From Hirundichthys speculiger (lineage: Eukaryota; Chordata; Actinopteri; Beloniformes; Exocoetidae), in the NCBI GenBank assembly GCA_018398805.1, contig JAGFBZ010001970.1, positions 1,289,501-1,353,500 of the forward strand: DNA of 64,000 nucleotides, in the 5' to 3' direction. The position numbers and the translations under genes were made by a program. Below the pieces are notes generated by a model, which saw nothing but the letters and a program-made list of their open reading frames with translations, made no database searches and had not been told where the DNA came from. Below are positions 47,001 through 56,489 of this stretch, piece by piece. How positions within the stretch are numbered: the stretch's first letter is position 1; each line of letters begins with the position of its first letter.

Positions 47001-49264
47001 TTGTATTTAAAAACCCTAATAAGAGAAAAGTGTTTGTTCAGCAGCTAAAGCTTCTACTGTTTGACCATTTATGTTTCATGCAAGTTGTGTGTTTAATGTC
47101 TTTATTTTTATTTATTCATCTGTATAGCACCTTAGTTCACTGTGCCAGTTTTAAAGTGTTTTATAAATAAAGTTGGTATGGCATATTAAAAGTTTCTCAG
47201 CTGCTTTCATCTACCGCCTTTTGCCAATGCCACAGGCTGGTAAGCTTGATGTACATTTTTCTGGCAAAACAACATGTTTAAAATAAAAAAATTAACTCTA
47301 CAAAGACTCACAAAGTTCCATGAGCAGTGTGGTTTCTTATGCAGCAATAACAGTGAAGATACACTGCCAGTCCAAAAAAAAGTCACACACTCTAATACTT
47401 GGATGGACCGCCTTTAGCTCTGATTACAGCACACATTCGTTGCGTCATTGTTTTGATAAGTTTCTGTAATAGCTCAACATATATTTCCATCCAGAATTGC
47501 ATTAATTTGTTGCCAAGATCTTGTATTGATGATCGGAGAGTCAGACCACTGTGCAAAGTCTTCTCCAGCACATCCCAAAGATTCTCAATGGGGTTAAAGT
47601 CTGGACTCTGTGGTGGCCAGTCTGTGTGATCCAATCTGCCAGTCTTGATTCATGCTTCCTGAACCACTCTTCCAGAATTTGGGCACACCATTGTTGAAAT
47701 AGTAAATAACTGGTGTCTCATTTGTGAAGATTTAATTAAAAAAAAATAAAATAAATAAAATTCCACGAGTAGCAGCGTAGTTGTTATCCAGCCCAAAGAA
47801 GCATGATGTTTTACTTCAGCTAATGATAGTGTGCTGCCCGTCTATTTAAAAAAAAAATTACTGCTTGGTGATTAATTTTCAGCTGGCAACAAGTTATTTA
47901 ACCCTCAACGATGCGGTGAATAACTTCTCATTTCTTAAACAACCGTGACAGAAAACACATTCTCTGGTTGCAGAAAAGATATTTATCTATTTCAGAAGGG
48001 TCAAATTATTGACAAGCATCAACCAAATACAATATCTAAGGAGATTGCTGAAACTACTAAAATTGGGTTCAGAACGGTCTGGCTCATTATTAAAAACTGG
48101 AGTGACAGAGGGGAACCATCATCTTGAGGAAGAAACATAGTGTGAAAAAAATCTTGAATGATCGAGATTGGTAATCAGTTAAACATTTGGTGAGATCAAA
48201 TTGGTCAAAAAACAACAGTAGAACTCACAGCTATGTTTAAAAGTGAAATTAAGAGCATTTTCACATGGGACTAAACACATGGGACTAAACAGCCTTAAGG
48301 AAAAACATCTGTCAATGGAAGGCTGTCATTTTAACAATCCATTAATTTTAGGACACTCATGTCTAAAAAAAAGTCTGAACTAATATACCTTGATCCCACG
48401 GATGTGAGTTACAGCCTCAGCATTTGGTCTCTCAGCAGTCTTATCCAGAAGGTATTCAATAATTGCCTCTTTGTTATAAAGCCTGAAATGCAACATGGAC
48501 ACGAGTTTCAAAGTTAACTGTTTTTTACAATGGATGACATTGCTTCACAATATTAGTTCATACATCAATGTGCATATAACATCTGAAATGTAAATACGAC
48601 ACTTTAACTAGAAGAGATTTTTCCCCATAAGATACAAAAAGGAAAATTAAATCGACTTTCATTAAAAAAAAAAAAAAAAAAACAGGAAGAGTTTAGTCTC
48701 ATTTAACGTTAAACAGTGAGAGAAAAAAAGAAAGTTTTGATGCCTTTTATACATGTATGTAAACTTCTGGTTCGCCCCTTACCTGCCAAGCTCACAAGCA
48801 ACGATGGGTCGTTTGAGTTTCTCCTGACTCAAGGCACAGTACTTCCACTTGGCAGCCAGTTCAGCATTCTTGTCAACCTGGACATGTCAGATTATTATAA
48901 TTCGATATAATGTAGGATCATTAGCTTCGCCATTAGCCTGTGACAATTAAAAGGCTCGGCTTGAACGCTAATATAAATCCCTCTATATTTGAAAGTAAAA
49001 GATAGACCATATGGCGCATTTTGCGTCTTAATAATGTTCTAATTTTTTTGTATAGTTGTTTTGTTTTTATTATTATTAAGCCGAATTCTAGTACACTATT
49101 TAGCCTTTTTAGCATTAGCAACTTACAAAGTGCTTTCGATAACAGCGTTTCCGGCCCAAAATTATTTCAACAGTAGGCATAAAATATAAGGTTACCTTCT
49201 CAACTTTTTTAGGACCTTTAACCAACTCATGTCTTTTGGGTATAGTTCCACCATCGCATCCCAT
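17091..49264 (-). CDS. rtf2: Replication termination factor 2, complete, nine coding exons
   Basis: Nuclear replication-fork factor. Vertebrate RTF2 acts at stalled forks, is removed via DDI1/2 and the proteasome, and is linked to RNase H2 recruitment. Minus-strand coding exons: 49196-49264, 48783-48877, 48389-48482, 45969-46108, 45230-45308, 32139-32249, 31927-31972, 19314-19388, 17091-17287. All borders are AG/GT, phases agree, and the total is 906 bases (301 residues; human RTF2 is about 306). The start MGCDGGTIPKRHELVKGPKK is the invariant family N-terminus. Two zinc-finger/RING-like modules follow: CALSQEKLKRPIVACELGRLYNK (residues about 38-60), and FICPVVGLEMNGKHRFCYL with CGCVF and CHKCGDPF (about 119-165). 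The C-terminus SLFTTHSSAKRSK...HTPYHF is conserved. No frame damage. Intron 5 contains gcnt7 on the other strand; introns 7 and 8 contain hAT elements. Confidence 0.95.
17530..19218 (+). mobile_element. hAT element, 1689 bp, in rtf2 intron 8
   Basis: Perfect 13-bp terminal inverted repeats (TAGGGATGCACAT) and a perfect 8-bp target duplication, ttcacaac, at 17522-17529 and 19219-19226. It encodes a broken N-terminal part of a hAT transposase (separate entry). The C-terminal catalytic part and dimerisation domain are missing, so it is an internally deleted, non-autonomous copy. It contains runs of a GGGT/CCCG motif near 17750-17860 and 18985-19050, possibly the ends of a further nested insertion, but no target duplication was found for those. 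Confidence 0.9.
18080..18640 (+). pseudogene. Truncated BED-finger hAT transposase
   Basis: Plus-strand frames give SDVWKYFGCVSDSENN, then CKKCLKVF...HVDTC (a BED-type Cys/His finger). Next comes DIRPFETT, and after a frame change FALAQGLIDVGARAGRVDAN. This matches the N-terminal third of the transposase in the 24.7-30.0 kb element (CCRDMRPFDTVSGEGFHQ...IDIGAKYG). The RNase-H-like core is absent. Confidence 0.75.
19950..20905 (+). mobile_element. L2/CR1-like LINE reverse transcriptase relic
   Basis: Plus-strand frames read VLFNLSATFDPTDHKILIRRLEQ (RT motif with the first catalytic D region), ALKWFESYLSDQFQFV, WGVPQSSVFGPILF and then, in another frame, a degraded YADD region. This order is typical of L2/CR1-clade non-LTR elements. 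Multiple frameshifts and stops. The exact boundaries are not visible. Confidence 0.75.
20940..22825 (+). mobile_element. Second non-LTR LINE relic
   Basis: Degraded frames include an IFKSG...SKVAEKWI segment near 21930-22020, RPKHSTETANC, a NHKVLISVLPKF block, HPLTGVPDGSMLG, then QMYADDTVTYLHAKN (catalytic YADD) near 22415-22460 and AKQFKYLGI near 22610. It is distinct from the upstream LINE. A hAT element is inserted at 22826. Confidence 0.7.
22826..24563 (-). mobile_element. Non-autonomous hAT element, 1738 bp, copy 1
   Basis: Starts TAGGGCTGTAATCAACC, and its reverse complement starts TAGGGCTGTAAAGTCC, giving inverted termini of TAGGGCTGTAA. Perfect 8-bp target duplication, atctgttg, at 22818-22825 and 24564-24571, inside or beside LINE sequence. 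The minus strand carries hAT transposase fragments (SLTTDMWTS near 23650). It contains a 25-base G run (22898-22922). It has the same length as copy 2 at 25335-27072, in the opposite orientation. Confidence 0.93.
24921..28588 (+). pseudogene. hAT transposase gene, interrupted, otherwise near-intact
   Basis: DNA transposase of the hAT superfamily (BED finger, RNase-H-like core, C-terminal dimerisation domain). The first part is 24921-25334 (start MAAKSVREKL; finger CKTC...HRC; CCRDMRPFDTVSGEGFH). The second is 27081-28132 (AITTDMWTD with first catalytic D; SDQGSNI with second D; YHWIPCSAH). The third is 28242-28588 (CIPATSAASERSFSAAG, the dimerisation block with the catalytic E region; stop 28586-28588). 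A probable 109-base intron (28133-28241, GTGTGT...ACAG) joins the last two in phase. Two breaks are seen: the 1738-bp insertion at codon GSV, which leaves the frame exactly continuous on either side, and one extra T in 27409-27414. Allowing for both, the coding length is 1812 bases (603 residues), normal for hAT. Confidence 0.88.
25335..27072 (+). mobile_element. Non-autonomous hAT element, 1738 bp, copy 2, nested
   Basis: Starts TAGGGCTGTAAAGTCC and ends TTACAGCCCTA. Perfect 8-bp target duplication, gttccgtt, at 25327-25334 and 27073-27080, inside the transposase gene of the larger hAT. Carries fragments of a different hAT transposase on the plus strand (LTTDMWTSIRMES near 26210-26260; VVCDNAANM near 26410-26440). 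It contains a 24-base C run (26978-27001). It is a reverse-oriented counterpart of 22826-24563. Confidence 0.95.
29343..29442. repeat. Perfect 100-bp palindrome, no spacer
   Basis: The left arm 29343-29392 is the exact reverse complement of the right arm 29393-29442, checked base by base, centred on CCATGG. It lies about 750 bases after the hAT transposase stop and 600 bases before the element's right end. It is preceded by three 10-base TAATGATCAC repeats at 29314-29342. Confidence 0.95.
30650..30932 (+). mobile_element. Tc1-family 3' end fragment
   Basis: The GGGTCTGAATACCTATGTCA opening and the closing AAGGGGGTCTCAAGGCTTTCTGAATGCACTGTA pattern resemble the non-coding right end of fish Tc1-like elements. 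No transposase remains attached. Confidence 0.55.
31216..31465 (+). repeat. Interspersed fish repeat with ATGG-repeat tail
   Basis: Reads TTTCTCCGGGTACTCCGGCT, CCAAAGACATGCAT, GGTGATTCTAAATTGCCCGT, GAGAGCTGGGACAGGCTCCA and ends in (GGAT)n. It is the same family as 50908-51230 but lacks the tRNA-like head. In rtf2 intron 7. Confidence 0.75.
31927..31972 (-). CDS. rtf2: rtf2 coding exon 7, 46-base short exon
   Basis: Encodes KSKKTKASETLTETK plus one base, matching the lysine-rich linker of RTF2 after the second zinc module. It runs from acceptor TTTTTAG to a weak donor, AAAG|GTTTGT. It is needed to bridge the phase 0 end of exon 6 and the phase 1 start of exon 8. Without it the frame would be wrong. 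Confidence 0.8.
32768..32830. repeat. (ATT)n/(ATC)n microsatellite
   Basis: Imperfect trinucleotide array of ATT and ATC units in rtf2 intron 5. Confidence 0.9.
33040..33508 (-). mobile_element. Tigger-like MITE, 469 bp internal-deletion copy
   Basis: Both ends carry CAGTGATCC in inverted orientation, with flanking TA dinucleotides at 33038-33039 and 33509-33510. The interior matches the 690-bp copy at 61089-61778 in reverse orientation, with about 220 bases missing. Confidence 0.85.
33511..38574. other. rtf2 intron 5 sequence upstream of gcnt7, no gene seen
   Basis: AT-rich. No protein-like frame of conserved composition and no recognised repeat family. It presumably contains the gcnt7 promoter and 5' non-coding exons, which I cannot define. 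Confidence 0.4.
38575..42059 (+). CDS. gcnt7: Core 2/I-branching beta-1,6-GlcNAc-transferase family member 7
   Basis: Golgi type II membrane glycosyltransferase of family GT14. Family members add GlcNAc in beta-1,6 linkage to form branches; the substrate of GCNT7 is not established. Coding exons: 38575-38781, 39058-39799, 40215-40310, 41815-42059; GT-AG throughout, phases 0, 1, 1, total 1290 bases (429 residues; human GCNT7 about 430). Residues 9-26 form the signal anchor. The Branch domain starts near residue 102 (PLAFIMTVHKELELFVRVLRAIY, VYCIHVDAKAP). It includes WRKVVNLCGQEFPVKSNLE, YFGTAYYVLTRGFVEFV, SPDEHYWVTL, GWEGNIRAIKWRDQEG and C-terminal HYVRDICIYGMGDLPWI. Cysteines typical of the family are present. 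Nested antisense in rtf2 intron 5. Member 7 is chosen on the strength of locus synteny and sequence. Confidence 0.92.
42263..42268 (+). terminator. gcnt7 polyadenylation signal
   Basis: AATAAA on the plus strand, 204 bases after the gcnt7 stop codon. It is the first canonical signal downstream. Confidence 0.6.
42343..42566. mobile_element. Short inverted-terminus MITE, 224 bp, Harbinger-like
   Basis: Imperfect 27-base inverted termini, GGCCCCAATCATACACCTCC and GGGCCCAATTGTACACCTCC, with 22 of 27 positions matching. Flanked by a 3-bp ATA repeat at 42340-42342 and 42567-42569. Small size and a 3-bp target duplication suggest PIF/Harbinger, but the superfamily is inference. Confidence 0.65.
42612..42680. 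repeat. (CA)n and (TG)n microsatellite
   Basis: CA repeats followed by ATATAT and TG repeats, so the tract is roughly self-complementary. Confidence 0.9.
42685..45229. other. rtf2 intron 5, 5' portion, no gene seen
   Basis: Apart from the minimal Tc1-like derivative, no gene is recognised. A degenerate tandem of ACAATTCGAATCAC units at 44885-44935 looks like a transposon terminus fragment. Confidence 0.4.
43318..43400. mobile_element. Minimal Tc1-like deletion derivative
   Basis: Opens GTACCAGTCAAAAGTTTGGA and closes TGACTTTTGACTGGCACTGA, which are the two inverted termini typical of fish Tc1 elements. Only about 45 bases separate them. No coding sequence. Confidence 0.6.
45725..45755. repeat. 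Perfect 14-bp inverted repeat, 3-base loop
   Basis: GGTATCTATAGACC at 45725-45738 pairs exactly with GGTCTATAGATACC at 45742-45755 around TGC. In rtf2 intron 4. Confidence 0.9.
47362..47715 (-). mobile_element. Tc1-like element relic, transposase C-terminus
   Basis: The left terminus CACTGCCAGTCCAAAAAAAA is typical of fish Tc1 elements. The minus strand encodes DHTDWPPQSPDFNPIENLWD, the Tc1 C-terminal region with the catalytic E in NPIENLW, ending GGPSKY and a stop. The N-terminal half is missing. In rtf2 intron 3. Confidence 0.85.
47945..48340 (+). pseudogene. Tc1 transposase N-terminal relic, different orientation
   Basis: Plus-strand KGQIIDKHQPNTISKEIAETTKIGFRTVWLIIKNWSDRGEPSS is the paired helix-turn-helix DNA-binding domain of a Tc1 transposase. 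It continues in broken frames (KKILNDRDW, VKHLVRSNW). It is on the opposite strand to the C-terminal relic at 47362-47715, so the two are probably separate insertions. Confidence 0.8.
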
Positions 49265-50900
49265 CTTTTAAATAAGTTTAAATCGGTAAACTTACACGGA
49301 CAAAGCTAGTTACAAACAGGAAGCTCACAGTTTATAAACAAACCTGTAAAGTACGTGGGGAATAATTTGATGTCGCCCTCTAGTGGCTGAATGAACACAA
49401 TTTAACCCCTCCCACCGCCCAGCTGCAAGTTGTAGCTCGGACCACAGTGTGGAGGTATTGCTTCAATTATCAGGTTATTTGGAATGCAAGTTAAAGTCCA
49501 CCACCTCCCATAAAAGTACAGAAAATAACGTATTTATATTGTTGTATATTAAAAAACAAAAAAAAAAGAAAAATGTAATTTAAATAATATTATATCGTTT
49601 TTATTTATCTGTTGTTCAGTTGAATTTTTTGCTGTAAGAAAATCTAAAAATCGAATATAATATTGCAAAATAGAATGTGGTAGGCAGAAATGTAAACATT
49701 ATTCTTTTAAACACATTTATGCATCACTGTTGATGTGTTCAGGAGCATCAGAAGATGTATTTGAATCTCTCTCTTTATCTATGAGAGAGGGAGACAGATA
49801 GAGAGAGACAGAGAGAGAGAGAAGGAATCTCAGTGCCTCATACTTTGTTAAGTGTCGAATTCACCATGTTGTAATAATAAAATTAAGAAAAACTGTCTTG
49901 TTTACATATCAAGGTACAACAGCAGTCATGCATGTCAGCAAGAAAACAACAACCTCACATGGATTACTTTACTCTTTCAGTGCTCATCCATCTATTATAC
50001 ATTTTCAGTCAGCCATTAAACTCGGAACTAGTAAGTGACATTAGTCTGGCGCTCAGGGCTGTTGTCAGAGTGGTCTAAAGATGAAAGTTTCCTTGGAAGA
50101 TAGTTCAATGAGTGCTAATGAGATCTGTTTCCTGTGCCTTCCAGGCTGTAGATTAGTTTACTATCGATGGTGCTGTCCAAGAGCGACCATTAGTTTGGGG
50201 AATACCTCAGCGGAGACGTCTCTGGCGGCGTGACTGATAATCTGAGTGAAAAAAAAAAAAGCTCCATAAAACACAACCTGGACTTAATTTTGGCTGGGGA
50301 AATAAGCTTCTACCTATTTATACTCACCGCACTCAAGCAGTCAAATGCACTCCCCAAAATGTAGCAAAACTAACAAATAAAAACAGAGAAACATCTCTAT
50401 TTTCCCTGTTGGTTCGATTGGCTCTTCCTGTAATTTATAAATTGTGTTATGTGTCTTATTGAATTTCCCCCCTTTCTCACACAGAGCTAAATGTTTAGTA
50501 TGGATTTTCATTAAAGGCAATGGAGTGAAAGCTCTGTTAGCAAACTGTTTTTGAGAGAGTACAGCACCCCAGGCTGCTGATGCAAACCAACACCTCAGGT
50601 ACACACAATGCACAATAGCTGCTGAACAAAAGCCATTTCCAACAATGATCTTCTTTTCCTGCCTGACATATTTTGTTGTTTTCAGAACTGCTGAACCAGT
50701 TTTCTGGGCTTCTTTACACCGATGTCCCTAATCAAAAATATAATTCTACACAACTTGTATTTGTGGGAAGTGACTTCAATCAAAGTCAATTCCTTTTCAC
50801 ATCTTTAAGACGAGACGATTTATGCGTCATCACATTTAAAACACACCCAAAGTACAGTGGCAAACTGCACTTTCTCTAAAATATCCTTTGTCATTTTCCA
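49265..50900. other. Upstream of rtf2, no gene seen
   Basis: Contains the rtf2 5' end, the CTCF-like motif and a GA-rich tract (49766-49825). No protein-like frame. Confidence 0.45.
49372..49386 (-). promoter_or_regulatory. CTCF-like motif upstream of rtf2 start
   Basis: CCACTAGAGGGCGAC on the minus strand fits the CTCF core with one mismatch. It lies about 110 bases upstream of the rtf2 start codon, in the probable promoter/5' UTR. Binding is inference. Confidence 0.4.
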
Positions 50901-50907
50901 TTTTACA

Positions 50908-51230
50908 GCACAGCTGGCTTAGTGGTTAGCACTGTTGCCTCACAGCAAGAAGGTTCCTGGTTCAAACCTCAGCAGGGGCCTTTCTGTGTGGAGTTTGCAT
51001 GTTCTCCCCATTTTCTTTCCTCCAGGTACTCCAGCTTCCTCCCACATGTCCAAAGACATGCATGGTAGGTTAATTGGTGGTTCTAAATTGGCCGTATGAG
51101 TGATTGGACTGGCAACCGGTCCAGGGTACACCCCTGGCTTTCACCCGAAGAGAGCTGGGATAGGACTCCAGCAGATCCCAGTGACCCTGCATAGGATTAA
51201 ATATAGATAATGGATGGTTGGATGTTATTC
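50908..51230 (+). mobile_element. tRNA-derived SINE-like repeat
   Basis: The head TGGCTTAGTGGTTAGCAC fits a pol III A box, and GGTTCCTGGTTCAAACC fits a B box at tRNA-like spacing. The body GTGTGGAGTTTGCATGTTCT, CCAAAGACATGCATG and GAGAGCTGGGATAGGACTCC matches the repeat at 31216-31465. It ends with ATGGATGG. Confidence 0.65.
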
Positions 51231-51239
51231 AAAGGTTGT

Positions 51240-54120
51240 CCTCATTTACTATCACCATAATTATCACATCATCTTTACTCTCTTTGTATCTGATGTGCAG
51301 AGCTGAAATTAAATTCCTCAAATCTTCCCCCGACAGACCCGGTGCTTCCCAATAAGACAAGTGTGAGGGGTCAGTCAGAGGGGGAGATTTTTCCACAGCT
51401 GACCCAAAGAGAACCCCAACCATCAAGCACCCATCCAATCTCATGTTTATACTTCAATGATGAGTCCAACTCGCCCAATCAGACTTCTAATGGCTGGCCT
51501 TGAACTGAAACTCTATACATCTTAACCATCCCAGCCATCTAAAGCAGCCAGTGGAGACTGAGGCTGAATTAATTGCATGGACCAGCCCTGCGATTGCGCC
51601 GGGTCCAGTGCATAAAGACCTTCTAATTGGGGAGGAACTGCTGTGTTTACACTGGTGCTTTCCCAGCAGAGCTGAAGGCTTAACACCAGAGCGAATGAGG
51701 CACCGTCATCCCTTCATTTTTAAACATCAAAGTTTTTCAACACAGCAAAGGAATATTATTTATCTAATCATTATTATCATTATTTTTAATGCCAGAGACC
51801 AGTCATCACCAACTTTTTTTTGCACACAAGCTTTATAAAAACTGACAAGCAGAATATCAGAAATCAGTGCAACATTTTTTTTCTCCTTCTTTTTATTTGA
51901 AAAATAAGTGAAACTGTGAAATCTTGACTAATTGTGTGGATAAAGTGACATCCAACCACGTGCAAGAAATCGCTGCCTTGCTATCAGAATGTAACTGTTA
52001 ACTCGTTACACATCAAGTCTGCCACTGAATTGGACTTCAGAGGGTAAATTTATTAATTTATTTTTTTATTACCATCATGACAGACACATTTTTCTGTCTG
52101 AAATAGTAATGATCAAATAAGAGACATATCTGTGATTTCTAAATGTAAAAATGAACAACTTTAAGATTTGCATATAGTGTCTTTTTTTTAACCAATGTTT
52201 TACCTGAATTTGTAGATTTGATAAATTTGGACCAGAAAATGGTCTGAAGTGTTTTTAAAATCATGCTTTGATCACACATCTAATACAATAAAACAGTTCA
52301 GTTCGAACCATCAGCGTCACATTCTCTCTCAATAAAAGACATGCCGCAAATATTTTTATGTGTGACTTTAAGGTGAAGAGTGAACACCACTGCACACCTT
52401 CAGTCTATTACTACACATCAATTCACACACAAGATCACGTAACTAACATATAATAAGAAATCCAAAACCCTGAAAACGTAAACCACATCCAACATGAATA
52501 CTGAGACGGACTACCACACACACCAGCTGACCACAATTATTTTCTCATTCCTTTTACTGTTTATGTTGAAACTCGCATAGCTGGAATTATGACAGTTGGA
52601 AACATTGGCCATAACTAATTTTTCTATCCTCTTGGTTTATGCCGCACAAGGTTCTTAAATTTTTGCTGCGTTCTGGTACTGGTTGGTCTCTTGTACTGTG
52701 AATTAGCCCATGTACCCTCTCATCAACCCAGCATGGGGCAAAAACTTAAAAGGATTTGAGCAGAGAGTTTGTTTTCATTGCTGTTATTTTATATGACCAG
52801 AATATAGTGCAAAATTGAAGGGACTATTATTTTAAGTGATTCCGATTGGAATTTGAAAACGAAAACAGATTTCTCAGCACCAAGCCAATCAGATTTTTTC
52901 TTCTTCATGGCTCAGCTTCAGGTGAGAAAGGAAACCATGCCTCACGTTGCCAGGACTCCTCAGGAAGACGATTGAGGACCGTTTCTTTCCTTCTTGCGCC
53001 AGCCTGCTGTGCGACACTTTTAAGCCACTTCAGTTGCACCGGAGTCCGCAGATCGATATTTCATGCACCACAGATTTCATTAAACGCTGGAACCGGCCAA
53101 GCTGAAAACACACAGACCACCGTACAGGCGCACACGCACAGTCCACCTGGACAGATTTTTACCATCAGCTCGCCAGTTTTTACCATCAGCTCTTTCCCAC
53201 TGTGGCAAACCACACTGAACACCCACAGACCCACCAGCAGATAAACAAACCCAGGTATGAGCACATAGTTGAGATGCGTACGGCGTGTATTAGCAGACAA
53301 GCACACACGGGCTAGAGGACCTTCTTCATGGCTGTCGGGGGGTAAGGAAAGTCTGCCTGCACCGGCGGAGGGTATATGAATGGAACAATTGCTTGTGCTC
53401 TGGCAGCACACTCAGTCACAACTCGTTAGCTTGACGGGGTACCTGAAAGGTTCTGACAGCGTCCTGGCTGTGACTGGTGTGGCCTGGGGTGATGGGGACA
53501 TACCTGTGGCTGCCTTGTGTACTCTGTGGACACGTGGTGAAGACTAAGCACACGAAGCTCCTGAGGCCTGGCAGCGGCGGTGGCTACGGGTGTGATTATG
53601 CATGCCAGCTGCAGCCGCGCCGTTCATTTCTTCTGTTCAGTTCCTCAGTTTTTAAAGCCTTTTTTTTTTAAACTGTCGATTTCACCGTCTCCTGGCCTCA
53701 TTCATTTTCTTCTGCCCACACACACTCACGTTACAGTCAAGTGGAGGGATGGTGAGTGATGAGTGATGAGCTCAGTGCTAACTTTGAGCGCTTCCAAGAA
53801 ACCAAATTGAAGTGTGGTTGTTCTTTTGCGTTCATTAATAAGATTTTATGGGTCAGTTTGGAGTGTCCTTAGTTTCAGCCAAAAGTTACATAAGAAGAAT
53901 TTTATCCCCATTTGTGCAGTGGCTAACATGTTAGTTAGCTAAGTTTACCAGAACAAAATACATTGGTGTTTTTTTTAGCTTTTTAGCTTTTTTTTAGCTT
54001 AATTTGAAATGAACATCAACACCTGACGTCCACGACTTCGCTTAAAGTCATCTCGTGTGGAAAGTGTATTGAGAGTTCTACAAGACATTAATACTTTTTA
54101 ATGTTTTTGAATCATCAGTA
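51240..54120. other. No gene recognised
   Basis: Several frames of 60-130 codons occur (for example 52846-53244), but their composition, lack of family motifs and lack of paired splice signals give no support for coding. Confidence 0.4.
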
Positions 54121-54127
54121 GTGATGT

Positions 54128-54200
54128 AGAGTATAGTAACTTTATTAATCCCGAAGGAAATTAAGGTGTCAAGTAGCATTCTCAATAATACACATTACAC
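54128..54200 (-). mobile_element. LINE 3' end fragment
   Basis: The plus-strand string AACTTTATTAATCCCGAAGG followed by AAATT is, in reverse, a typical 3' terminal motif of fish non-LTR retrotransposons. No open frame is attached. Confidence 0.5.
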
Positions 54201-54479
54201 ATAATAAACATGATACACATTAAGTAATACACATTACAAAAAGAATCAACCATACTTGCACACATTAGCATATATACAACATTCACTTAAATGGGTAAGG
54301 GGAGGGTACAGAAGTGTCATTATAAGGTGCCTTGCAGTAATCCAAGTGAACAGATTAAAGTGACTTGATAAAATTGTCCAGAGTTGAGGAATAGTCCTTA
54401 GTGCAAGTGCAAGTACATCACAATACTTTGATATTGGTCATCTTTGATTGTTTGGGCACTAAGCTGGTCTTTATTTACA

Positions 54480-54600
54480 ACCAGGGCAGACGGGTGGCAG
54501 GCCGGGATTCGAGCCTGCGACCACTTGTAGGAGGGCTGCAGCCTCCGTACGTGAGCCGCCTGCTTCACCCGCTGAGCTCTGCAGCAGCAGCAGCCCAGAT
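54480..54600 (-). mobile_element. tRNA-derived SINE
   Basis: The minus-strand sequence reads GAGCTCAGCGGGTGAAGCAG (A-box-like) and then GCAGGCTCGAATCCCGGCC (strong B box), as in tRNA-derived SINEs. It is not a functional tRNA because the arms do not pair into a cloverleaf. Confidence 0.6.
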
Positions 54601-56337
54601 GGGCCATCCTTTTGAGAGCGTTTACTACACCCACCTCTTTTTTATACTGGCCCACAGCCTTTTATGCACGAGGGTTATTCCATATGAGTGGAAAGACAGA
54701 CACCTTTATGACTGTTGTCATTTTGTGATGGACACAGACCAAACAGCAGCAGCTCCACAACACACAACTATCTGGCTTTTTATCTGGTTTCATTACTTCT
54801 GAAATTAACAGAGTGATACTTGTGTCTTGGTAAAAGTGTGCTCCATAAGACTCAGATCAATTTGCTTCTAAGACCGAACTGTGGACCCCCTCCCCACCTC
54901 TTAGATTGTCATGTTTTTTTTACATTTGCCCGTTTATGTGACCGCTAATGTTCTTATCTTCTAAAAATGTAAGATGTGTAAATTTTGGCAAATCTGTTTG
55001 CCTACTTTAGAAGAGCAGTAATTTCTTCAACGATGTGCTGAAAATCATCCATCTGCAGTTTTTATTCTCCCCGAAGAGACATTAGAGGAGCACGTGTTTT
55101 TAATAAGGGCCTTAGCGTCTGGCCTTGCATAAATGTTTTGCAGCGTTCCTTCTGTGAACTGGGGCCTGTCTTTGGTGGAGGCTAATCAGCTGTAAATTCT
55201 GTTTTAAAAAGGAAAGGAATGGCACGGAAGGAGTTAATCCGCAATCCCCACTGCACTCCCTGTCCCTCCCTTCACTCCGTCCACCTCTGTAAATCTGCCT
55301 CATGCACATGCACGAACACCACATGCACGCTCCTCGCAGAAAGTGAAAGGAGCAGATGATGACAAAAAGAGAAGCTGTAGGAGAAAAAGCCGAGGCTTTG
55401 ACAAATGATCTAATAAACGGGTGGGAAGATTACAGGTTTGGTGCCCGCAGGGAGAGGAAGTGGGGCAGTAAATATTTTTTAAAAGCTGTCAATAAATTTG
55501 CAGTGTTGAGTTGAGAGAAGTGTCTTCAACCAGAGCCAAGGCTCCTGTGCTGGACAGAGACTTGTCTGTGGGACCCACTAGTTATTAGACAACATAAAAA
55601 TGAGACTAGTTGAAGTGCCGAAACCTGGTTTGAAAGAAGCCGCATGGAGTGAAACACAAAAATGCATAATTCATAGCACAGTGTTCTTATTTGACAGGTA
55701 AATTAAAATACAGCTGTTTAAAACTTAGTGCAGTTATCATGAGAGCATGTAATACATATTTAAGAAAGATAATATTTATATAGCAATAAAAGTAATCTCA
55801 CATGCTGCCGTACGAACCAGTTCTGCTCTAATTTTGCACCCTTCTCACTATCTGTGCCTCCGTACTTGGCACGGAGCCTCTCAGACTGCTATAAAGTTCA
55901 CAGACCCGCTTTCCCACACCTTTCAACCATGCTCGCTACTCAGCAGCCTCATTAAAGCTGATTTAAGGGTTCACCTGCATGCCTATTGGCAAATATTTCC
56001 CCTAGAGTGGTGCTTCCGTGTGATTGATGGGTTGATGAGCTCATGACAGACAGCCAGAGGTTTACCCTGCAGTTGTCTCTTTTTTGCACTCCGACACTCT
56101 TTGTCTAATAATCTGGAAAACAGTCAAAGCCACCTGAAAGTCAAATGGTTGCACTTAGCGTTTATGTAGTGCAAAGCTGCCAAGAAGCTTAGCAACTTCG
56201 AACCAGTGAAACCTGAGCACGAACAAGGAAAAATGAAAACTTCATTTTAGGATATAGTTGACATTCTGATCAGTAACACTCAAACTTGATTATGCTGATG
56301 CCCAGATGGTTGAAAATAGTTCTTTTTTTTAAACACT

Positions 56338-56485
56338 AGTGGCCTTTTATTGACAGTGAAGGAGGCACAGAGAGAGCAGGGAGGACGTGGAGCAGAGGGT
56401 TGAACTCATGACCGCTGCGTCGAGGACCAGAGCCTCTGTAGCAGTGGTCAGGCCTGCCCTGACCACTGCACCACCGGCAGCCCAG
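56338..56485 (-). mobile_element. tRNA-derived SINE, second family
   Basis: The minus strand reads GGTGGTGCAGTGGTCAGG near the head and GGTCATGAGTTCAACCC as a B-box-like block. An inverted CAGTGGTCAG...CTGACCACTG pair lies inside it. Confidence 0.5.
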
Positions 56486-56489
56486 CGGT

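Noticed and set aside
52846..53411. Overlapping 132- and 116-codon frames on opposite strands
   Set aside because: No protein family resemblance, no splice partners, and strand-symmetric open frames typical of chance in GC-richer DNA.
54480..54600. Possible tRNA gene (good B box)
   Set aside because: Acceptor and anticodon arms do not pair, and it continues into SINE body sequence.
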